From Phytophthora quininea (Eukaryota > Oomycota > Peronosporomycetes > Peronosporales > Peronosporaceae): a stretch of 64,000 nt of DNA. The stretch's first letter is position 1. Every line of letters starts with the position of its first letter. The notes under the pieces are model-generated. The model ran no database searches, had not been told where the DNA came from, and worked only from the letters and a program-made list of their open reading frames with translations. The stretch lies in the NCBI GenBank assembly GCA_011947345.1, contig JAAVTG010000057.1:124001-188000 (forward strand), read 5' to 3'. Both the position numbers and the translations under genes were made by a program. Of this stretch, positions 56,291-64,000 are shown in pieces.

Positions 56291-57780
56291 CTACTCTTTC
56301 TTGCCGTAGAACAGACCCCACTTCTGGTCGCCGTCGCCACAGCGAACGATCTTCGCCTCCCAACCGTCCACAATGTACTGGAAGTCCTCTTCACTTGTCT
56401 CGCGGACAAACTCCTCCTTGTGCGCCATCGTGCGATCCAACTCCTCCTTCAACACCTCCACGAAGTGCTGCGTACGGTCCTCGGCCACTACCGACGTAAA
56501 CCCCACCGACTCCAGCACACGACCGTACTGCGACGGAGACAGCAAGTGGTAGCCGCGACCGGCCACGTACGTCTTAAAGCGGTCGCTCGACTCCTGCTCG
56601 CCCTGGCAATAGTCCGAAATCAGCACGCGACCACCAGGTTTCAGCCAGCGGAAGAACTTGGCGAACAGCGTTCGCTTGTCCGCGATGTGCAGGATCGTGT
56701 CGCGAGAGTACACGACGTCGAAAGACTCGTCCGGGAACTCCTTGGCGGTGGCATCACAGATCTCGAACTCCACGTCCAGACTCGGGTCTGCCATGGACGT
56801 CTCCAGCGCACGGTGCACCATGTTGGTGGACAGGTCGATGCCGACGACCGAGACGCCGAACTGGCGCGCCATGTAGAAGTCTCCGCCGCCGATACCGCAA
56901 CCCACGTCCAGTACACGCTCGCCAGGCTTCAAGTCCAGCTTCTGCACGAACTCGGTGGTGGTGGTCTGTCCGCCGGTGCTGATGTAGCCCTGACCGAAGA
57001 TCTTCTCGTAGCGGGTGATGCTCTGGTTGGAGTACTGCTGCGCGTCGAGGAACTTCTGGAACGTGTCGACGGCGTCGGCGTTCTCGTTTGCTGCGCCTTG
57101 CTTGACGGCCTTGGTGTAGCTGAAGAAGACCTGTCCGTTGTTCTTCTTGACCTTGCGGTAGACGGCAACACTACCCGAGGACTCGAGATTGAAGTATCCA
57201 AGGTCTCCGTTATCTTCTTTGGACACGACGGACCCGAACGCTCCAATGTAAAACGCTGGATGGCGGTAGTGTGTTGGATTATCGTCACTCTTGAGGTCGC
57301 CTGACTTCTTGAAGCACGACTCTCTAAAGAAGAGTTTGCCACCAGGACGCAGCCATTTGATGGCCTTCTGGGCAAAAGCCTGGACCTCTCGATCGTCCAT
57401 GTACATGAAGATCCAGTTAGAGAAGATCACGTCGAAGGAATTGCTGGCAGCCTCGAGGTTGACGACGTCCTTGCATAGGAATTTGATGTTACCCAAGTGA
57501 CTGTTTGAGTCGGCGTTGGCTTTGATAAAGTCCTCGATGAACTCGACGGCCGTCACCGACTTGGCCTTTTGGCAATGACAGACGTGTATCGTCCGATCCC
57601 TGCGGCCAGCTCCAGCACGTCCTTATTCTCCATGTACGGCGCCTTGTCTAGGATCTCGGGTAGCTCTAGCTTGGTCAGCGTCTTGGCGTGCGAGTCCAGC
57701 ATCATGGTCTCCACTGTGGCCGCTGATCGACGCGCCTCCCAGTACGATTTCATCTGCTCGCGGGCGACGTCCACAGTCAT
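56291..57780 (-). CDS. Phosphoethanolamine N-methyltransferase 2 (tandem copy)
   Basis: ATG 57780 ('MTVDVAREQMKSYWEARRS'), same direction as copy 1, with 638 bp between copy 2 stop and copy 1 ATG. Same two methyltransferase domains. After 'AAGIGRYTSVIAK' the frame changes at ~57565 (A4 where A5 fits), then continues to TAG 56291. The N-terminal third differs from copy 1 at many residues, but from ~57229 to the stop I counted six base differences in ~935 bp and one residue change (His for Tyr in 'AGRGYHLL'). Function as copy 1; the break may be a consensus error. Confidence 0.88.
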
Positions 57781-57844
57781 CGTTGCAGACAGGAAAGTGG
57801 TTTGGTCTCGTGGTGGTTTGTGTCCGAAGCTTCGAACTCGTTGA

Positions 57845-57863
57845 GGGAAATTGGAAAGTGGAC
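57845..57863 (-). promoter_or_regulatory. Inr/FPR core promoter of methyltransferase 2
   Basis: Minus strand GTCCACTTTCCAATTTCCC matches 16 of 19 consensus positions, with an intact FPR (CAATTTCC). It lies 65 bp upstream of ATG 57780. Confidence 0.65.
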
Positions 57864-58328
57864 GGTTCAAGGCCATCGTCTGCAGCGAGCAAGCAGCAAT
57901 GCCACAGCATCGAAAACACGTCTAGCTAACGGAGACGGTGGATTGGATGGCGATCCCTAACGAGCTCCAAGGACGAGAAGGTGACCGGCGCCGCAACCAA
58001 GAAAAGATTGGCTGCTTGGTTCCAGCTGTCGCACGGGTGCGCTTGTTCGTCTACAGACTGCACCGTCGCATGTTGACGTAGCATGCATGCAGCAAACTGC
58101 AAGCTCTAACACCGGCCACGAGAACTTTTTCTTCATCACTAGAATGATGAGGAATGCTTCATGTAGTGCCTTCCCATCGGATACGTAGAGATCACTGTTG
58201 GAGGTCTTTCTTTAAGAAATAACTCCAGAACCGCCATAATATATTTCGTCGCCACCTTTTTTTTCTTTCAAGATACGCACTTTCATCATTGCCATTAGAT
58301 TTTGCTTAGTTGAGAATATCGGCCAGCC

Positions 58329-59963
58329 TCATCGATCGGGGCTGCTGCTGTGATCGCTTCCCGATCGATTCGGTCTGGGGAGTTGGATTTGCTGATTGTC
58401 ACTCGCAGATGAGCCAGACGCAGTCGTGGTCGAATGTCCGCCAACGTCCACGCCGTCTTGAGTTAACAGTGCTTCGGAGAGGACAAAGTCCACATCCTTT
58501 CGAGTCGCCAGCACTTCCGCCAGTGCTGCAGCGAAATCCATCCACTCGCGAACTTGCGAGATGCGGCCCGTGCTGCTCGCGATCGAAATGGAGATTTCCG
58601 ACGGAACCAGAAGCACTTTCCCCACGAGTGCTTTCATTAGTGAAGAGTGTGGAACCACGTGAGGAAACACGCGCGGCATGGTGTGGGAAGTAATGCGTAA
58701 AATGTACCTCGCCGTCAGCTCCGCCAGACACGTATTATTACGCTCTCCGCGCTTGAAACTCGTCGGGTCCTTCTGCTCGAAAGCCAGCACTTCAAAGCAT
58801 TCACTGAGTGCCCTCCAACGATCTTTCACCCGGCTAACTGTCGCCCGAGGACCCTTTTCTTCTTCCGAGACGAAACGATGTAATAGAAAATCTCGCTGCG
58901 AAATTTCTGCAGGCGTCGTCGCACTACCAGCGCTGGCTTCGCGATAGCCATGCGCAAATGCAGCCAAGTAACCCTCCACGATACGTTGGCAAAATTCTTG
59001 CGCTCCTGGTTGTAATTCACTCGATGGTGAGGTGACTGCTGCATCGGCGTCCGGATAATTTTTATTTTCGTCCATGTAAAGTCGACGTAGATATTCGTCC
59101 ACTCCTTCTTTTCTTCCTCGTCCTCGTCAACGATGCCGAACATTGAATTATCCGCGATTAGTGCCTTCCCAAGCAGAACATCCACCACAAGCGGGTTGTT
59201 CACTACGGCCATGAACGCTTCTACAAAGTCCACATCGACCTCGTACTTGACGCATTTCCCTTGTCATTAAAGTGGAACGTGGATCTCGCTTGAGCCACGA
59301 CTTCTTTCCCGACAAGTTGCGCGACAATAAACTCGTCGCCAATGACATGAGGGAACACCATCTCGATAGTGCTGCGAAGTACCTGGAACTTGAACGAGCC
59401 TTTGATGAACACGAGCACGGTTCCGTCCGTGTCTCTAACGTCGACCGCCTGGCCTTTCATGTAGATGAACTTGACAAAGGTCGCGTACGTGACTAATTGC
59501 TGCATGACAGCGTCCGGTCCTATAAGTCCGTTGCTTATGTCCACTTCCGGGTCCATGATGCTGTGAAGGAACGCTCGCTGGTCTCGCTCTCCGATCGACC
59601 GCTTCCGGCCCGACTCGTGCAGGACTGCTCCCTTATGGAAGACATTGAAATACTCATTGGCAGTTTTAGCGAGTGAGCCTTCAAGTGTATGACGCTGTGC
59701 TAAGTTTTGAGAGGCGAGGACGTCCCTCAGTGTGGTCAAGTCCTGCACTTGTTGGCGCAAATTCTGCACGTCCAGCGTGAGGTTGAACTCGACGGACCTC
59801 TCCGGAGCACCGAGTGGAAGGGCCCCCAGCCCTTGCGCTGCTTGCGAGGACGACCGTCCTTGTTGGTCTTGCGTGGCTTGCCAGAGTACGCGACCAAAGT
59901 CGAGGACGGCGCGGGGGACGCTTCCTGCCGCGAAGATCGGTCCTCCTGAGACTCTTTTACCAT
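58329..59963 (-). CDS. bZIP-family-like protein, two C-terminal NTF2-like repeats
   Basis: ATG 59963 ('MVKESQEDRSSRQEASPAPS'), with a basic stretch 'RKTNKDGRPRKQRKG' and then a leucine-rich helix ('LDVQNLRQQVQDLTTLRDVL'). Two related ~200-residue domains follow: the first around 'RAFLHSIMDPEVDISNGLIG' and 'VFPHVIGDEFIVAQLVGKEV', the second around 'YLAAFAHGYREASAGS' and 'VFPHVVPHSSLMKALVGKVL'. This organisation is typical of oomycete bZIP transcription-factor families, but no proper N-x7-C/R bZIP basic region is visible. Three one-base losses (~59820, ~59255, ~59110) split it. It could be a bZIP relative that dimerises without binding DNA; moderate certainty. Confidence 0.55.
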
Positions 59964-60383
59964 GGTGGGAATGACGAAATGACGGAATGTGGGGCGATGT
60001 GTCTATGCACAGACAATATTGAAATAGTCGAGCAACGCCCGCCTCGAAACCATGCGATGAAATCCAATCTTTTTGGAAACACCGCCCCCTCCTGTACTAC
60101 CACTATAATTTCGTGCCTGCTGCCAATCAAGTTTCCTTCATCCAGCAGTGTGTTTTTGCAGCGGCTCATGAGGAATTGTCTTTTCTGCCATCCCAATTAT
60201 AATAGCGGTCGAAGGAGTTCCTGTCGCGGACAACAAGCAGCAAAAACTATTATACTACGTATGGTGTACTAGTAGCTGCTACTACGAGAAGTACGATAGT
60301 TGTTATAGCCCTGTTTTCAAAAATGGACACTACGACAGTCAAAACTATTGATCAACGTGGAGATGCATCGCTAGACAATGCGC
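59964..60383. other. AT-rich intergenic region
   Basis: 420 bp between the bZIP-like start and the GH3 stop. A short plus frame (59814-60272) is present, but no domain or promoter match was found. Confidence 0.4.
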
Positions 60384-62706
60384 TTACAGCTCGAAGGAGC
60401 CGAACGGGTGCTCGCCGGTCTCCAGCGTGAAGGTCGCGCAGAGCGGGTTGACCACGGCCGTCTCGTTGTACACGTCGCAGTCCGTCTCAGGCTTGATGGC
60501 GATCACGTAGTCGGCGTCCTCGGCCACCTTGCGGAGTCCGCTGCCGATCTGCGGGTAGTACACGCTCCAGTCGTCGGCCGACAGCGTGAAGTTGACGGTC
60601 TGGGCCTGGCCCGGCTCCAAGTCAATCTTAGAGAACTTCTTGCTGCTTGACCTCCGGCACCGAGATGGTGCGGAACGGCTGCGTCAAGAACAGCATGACT
60701 GTCTCCTTGCCGGCCACAGAGCCCGTGTTCTTAACCACCACAGACACGTCGATGGTCTCGGAGCTGCTAGTAACATTCGTACGGCTCAGCGTCAGCTCCG
60801 AGTACTCAAACTCGGAGTAGCTGAGACCGTGGCCGAAGATCCATTGCATCTCACAGTACTCGCCTGAAGCGCACTGGGTGCTTACGCGGTGGTTGTACGG
60901 CATCAGGATGTTGCCGGCGTCCTTCGGGTACGTGATGGGCATCTTGCCGCTTGGATTCACGCGGCCGTAGATGATCTCGGCGATGGCTTGGCCACCGACC
61001 TCACACGGTAGCATAGCATTAATGACAGCGTGTACATTGCTCGGCAGCTCTCCCAGCAGACGCGGGCGACCCTCAAGAAGCACGATGATAACCTTAGTGC
61101 CGGTCGAAGCAAGCTCCGAGACGTACTCGATCTGTCCAGCGGGCAGGTCTAGATCGTCAATGTCGCCGTAAGTCTTCTCGGTGTAGTGGGTCTCACCGAT
61201 GACAGCGACCGTGTACTCAGCCTGGCTGGCGAGCTCTTTCGCCTTGGCGAGGTCGTCAGTGGTGTAGTTACCTGTGATGTTAAGACCGTTGAAGTAGGTC
61301 ACCGACTCGTTGGCAATGGCCTGGAAGCCCTGCTTAACACTGATACCATTCGGGAACATGTCGTTGCCCGAGTAGCCCTGCTGGCTGAGTGTCCAGCCTC
61401 CGCACTGAAGACCAACATCATCTGCCGACGGACCGGTCAGGAAGACCTTTGACGTCTCCGCAATGGGCAGCGTGCTGTCGTTGTTCTGCAGCAGAACAAT
61501 CGACTCACGCGCCCCGTTCAGAGCTGCCGTGATGTCATCAGCGTTGCCGACAAGATCAACCAACTCAGCGCCAGGCACCGGGTTGTCGTAGAGTCCGAGC
61601 TGCAGTTTGAACTTCACCACGCGACGGGCAGACTCCTTCACGCGTTCCAAGTACGCCGGCTCGCTCAAAGCTTTAGTAGCGTTAATGAAGCCGTAGTCGC
61701 TGCTCGCCATGGTCATATCGAGCGACGTGCGCTTGATAGAGAGCTGGCTAGCCTCCTCATTCGTGCGAGCGAAGCGGTGGAAGGTGTTCAAGTGCTGAAT
61801 CTCTGCAAAGTCCGACACGACCATACCTTGGAAGCCCAAGTCGTCACGCAGCAGAGTCTTCATCAGCTTAGCGTTGGCGATCGTAGGGATACCGTTAACC
61901 GAGATGTAGTTCTCCATGGCCGACATGGCACCGGCATCAACGGCAGCCTTGAACGACGGGAAGAAGTAGTTAAGTAGGTCGTAGTCCGAGATGGACACGC
62001 CGTCCTTGTCGTGGCCAGTGGGCGTCTTCGAGTACGCGATCCAGTGCTTCATGCAAGCAGACGTTTGATTGTTCTCCTGCATGCCACGAATGAGCGAGTC
62101 TGCCATGACAGACACAAGGTACGGGTCTTCTCCGAACGTCTCCCACGTGCGAGGCCACAGCGGGTTCTGCGAGATCTCAAGCACGGGCCCAAAGATCCAC
62201 GGCGTGCCTGAAGCTTGGGTATCTCTTCCTGTGATCACTCCCATCTCGTGAACCAGGTCGGGGTTGAAGGTGGCGGCAGCGTTGATCTGCTGGCCAAACA
62301 TGACGGCGCCGGTGGTGAAGCCGGCACCGTGGGTGGAGTCGATACCGAACACGAACGGGTGGCCGTCGTTCTCCTCCATGACGATTTTCTGAGCTTTCGA
62401 GAGCACATCGCGCCACTCTTGAGCCGTCCAGCCGTACTTGCCGTCGTACGATCCCGACTGCCACGGTCCACTCAGATACGAACCGATTTTAAGCTTAGCG
62501 TACTCACGGAAAGCATCCTCATCGAACGTCTTGTCCTTATTGAAAAAGCGTGAGAAGGCCACTTGAACCATCTGACCGATGAGCTGGTCCTCGGACATGC
62601 CTTCGATGATGACATCGGTTTGGGCGTCCCATTGATCGGCGACGGTGCCTTGAGCAGCGAGGCTCATGACCAAACAGCACACTGCGGAGAACCATGACTT
62701 GAGCAT
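60384..62706 (-). CDS. Secreted beta-glucosidase, glycoside hydrolase family 3
   Basis: ATG 62706, with a signal peptide ('MLKSWFSAVCCLVMSLAAQG') and a core promoter 40 bp upstream. N-terminal GH3 barrel: 'PFVFGIDSTHGAGF', 'CMKHWIAYSKTPTGHDKDG' and the nucleophile Asp in 'FQGMVVSDFAEIQHL'. Then the alpha/beta sandwich ('SIVLLQNNDSTLPI', 'VFLTGPSAD', 'GRPRLLGELPSNVHAVINAM') and a fibronectin-III-like C-domain. It releases glucose from beta-1,4 or beta-1,3 glucans of plant or own walls. At ~60640 the frame changes by one extra (or two missing) bases in an AAG/CAG stretch; the C-terminal 80 residues continue to 60384. Confidence 0.92.
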
Positions 62707-62745
62707 TCTTGATCGCTCCCGGTTGGTTTGATGTTGCGGTCCGCT

Positions 62746-62764
62746 GGAGAATTGGGGAATGGCA
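62746..62764 (-). promoter_or_regulatory. Inr/FPR core promoter of the GH3 gene
   Basis: Minus strand TGCCATTCCCCAATTCTCC matches 15 of 19 consensus positions, 40 bp upstream of ATG 62706. Confidence 0.65.
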
Positions 62765-63412
62765 GTCGACGTCAGTGACCGCGCTCGTAGCAGAGACCAA
62801 ACACAAGAGAGCCATTGCATCTCGAGTCCTTTCCACACTAGCGAGATTAAAATCAAGCTCCGTCTTCTTCAACCACGCAAGCTCTTCGGCCCCGGCTCGA
62901 CGTCAGTGACGAGAAATGCGGTACGCGAACAGTCTATGGACGTTGCGGGGTCCTGCACTGTAGTCAATCGAGCGGGATGTTTTTAATTCTTTAATCTTGT
63001 CGTGTTCGACACGTTACAGCTTACCTTTGCTGAGTGGAGTCTGCCTTGGCACTTGGCGTTTTGGTCGGCCCTGTATCAAATAGAAGTTAGGAGCACTTTC
63101 ATCATGTACCTTTGCACCGCAAATGTCCGCTTTGCGGATCCCTCGCAAGCACTCGAAAATCGCCGCTGCTTTGCAAGCAGCTGGGATAACATGTGTTCGA
63201 GCGACCCCGAAAGCCTGAAGGCAACATCAACATCGGTTTGCTGTTGCTTTCGCATCATTTTGTTGGCCAAAGATCAAGTGGACACAACGATAGCTGACTA
63301 GGTCAATGATCGCCATCGCCGATGGTAGCGTGACATGCACGAAAGACAAGCAGTAGAGTTCACCCAGAAGACGTCAATTGAAAGTGTCCCGACGTACATG
63401 CTTGTATTTTCG

Positions 63413-64000
63413 CTAGTTCAGCTCGTCTTGGATGCCTTGCTCCGTGATGGAGTAAATGGCCTCCGATTCGGGCAGGATGGGGAGTCCACCACCTTCATGA
63501 CGCGGTTCTCACCGCGGCCCTTCTTCAAACGCAGCCTGGTAGACAATTTCAGATTTGTAAACGAACAACTTGTCAACTTGATTGTTCAATGAACGCACCG
63601 TGTGCACGAGGCGTGTGCCATAATGTTGCCGCCAATGGGCTGCAGCGGGTCCTTGGCAAACATACCTGAATCTGGATTTGCTGTCATCTAATAAAAACGA
63701 CACAAATTACTGTGTGAATAAAAGCCAACACACTTCAACAAGCATGCCCTGTAGACGAACCTGGTTCGTGATGACCACTGCGACACCAAACTCATCTGCC
63801 ATCCGCGTCAATGCGCGGAGAAACCTGTCAAGATACACCCTCGTTAGTAAAATTCCCTCCCAACAGGAATACGATACATACTTTGCCAATTCTTGCTGTC
63901 TTGCAGCCAGCTCTCCGCGACCCGAGTAGTCAGTTCTAAAGAGCGCCGTGGCGCTGTCCACAATGACCAGTGCGAATCTGGACTCGGCCATCATGGCTGA
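63413..64000 (-). CDS. RAD51: RAD51 recombinase, C-terminal half (partial)
   Basis: The gene enters from the right edge. Visible exons: ~64000-63882, 63824-63761, 63687-63599 and 63535-63413, with introns of 57, 73 and 63 bp. Walker B '[20 protein letters not shown]' is followed by '[15 protein letters not shown]', '[14 protein letters not shown]', '[16 protein letters not shown]' and '[17 protein letters not shown]'. 'GGNIMAHAS' favours RAD51 over DMC1. It forms the strand-exchange filament in homologous repair. In the last exon one C is missing from a C run (~63489); the conserved C-terminus ('[10 protein letters not shown]') continues in the next frame to TAG 63413-63415. Confidence 0.85.

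Noticed and set aside
54291..57304. Two long plus-strand frames opposite the methyltransferases
   Set aside because: They are duplicated only because the sense genes are; Leu/Arg/Val/His composition typical of antisense frames.
1..64000. CRISPR arrays, rRNA or tRNA genes
   Set aside because: No regularly spaced repeats and no cloverleaf-like sequence was noticed; a tRNA scan would be needed to exclude tRNAs fully.

Overview
The window reads as nuclear DNA of an oomycete, most probably Phytophthora or a close relative. The support is: an RXLR-type secreted effector gene, a Crinkler-like gene remnant, GT-AG introns of about 52-87 bp in otherwise compact genes, flagellar and proteasomal eukaryotic genes, and several matches to the oomycete initiator plus flanking (Inr/FPR) core promoter. 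Species cannot be fixed from the sequence alone.

Layout. 1-0.4 kb: 3' end of a trehalose-6-phosphate synthase gene. 1.4-6.9 kb: a young Ty1/copia retrotransposon with 301-bp LTRs. 7-16.5 kb: damaged arrestin-like gene, small secreted peptides, LYR-motif protein, cytochrome b5 reductase, outer-arm-dynein docking factor (ODA10/CCDC151-like), a seven-exon LRR gene and a SPRY gene. 16.6-23 kb: effector-like patch with an RXLR gene, a guanylate-binding-protein-like GTPase, and a Crinkler-like remnant split by a Tc1/mariner-like element. 23-25.4 kb: rhomboid protease and proteasome alpha-2. 25.7-42.4 kb: three FYVE paralogues, a CaMK-like kinase, a DHHC acyltransferase and two divergent P450 genes, interspersed with five damaged copies of one unfamiliar protein family that resembles Uma2-type PD-(D/E)XK nucleases. 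42.6-64 kb: RNI-type LRR protein, membrane-anchored TOG protein, full-length ABCB transporter, secreted bacterial-type solute-binding protein, two phosphoethanolamine methyltransferases sharing a nearly identical 0.94-kb block, a bZIP-family-like protein without a visible basic region, a secreted GH3 beta-glucosidase and the 3' half of RAD51.

How the genes relate. This is a eukaryotic chromosome segment, so most neighbours are not co-functional. Exceptions are local duplications (FYVE trio, P450 pair, methyltransferase pair, nuclease-like family) and the effector patch. ODA10 fits zoospore flagella; the GH3 enzyme, solute-binding protein, peptides and RXLR protein carry secretion signals.

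Caution on breaks. Roughly thirty otherwise well-conserved reading frames, including essential genes, are broken by single-base shifts, about 25 of them equivalent to one missing base and often in short homopolymers. I read most of these as consensus errors in the assembly, not as pseudogenes. True decay is better supported for the nuclease-like copies, the Crinkler-like remnant and the DNA transposon. No rRNA, tRNA or CRISPR array was recognised.
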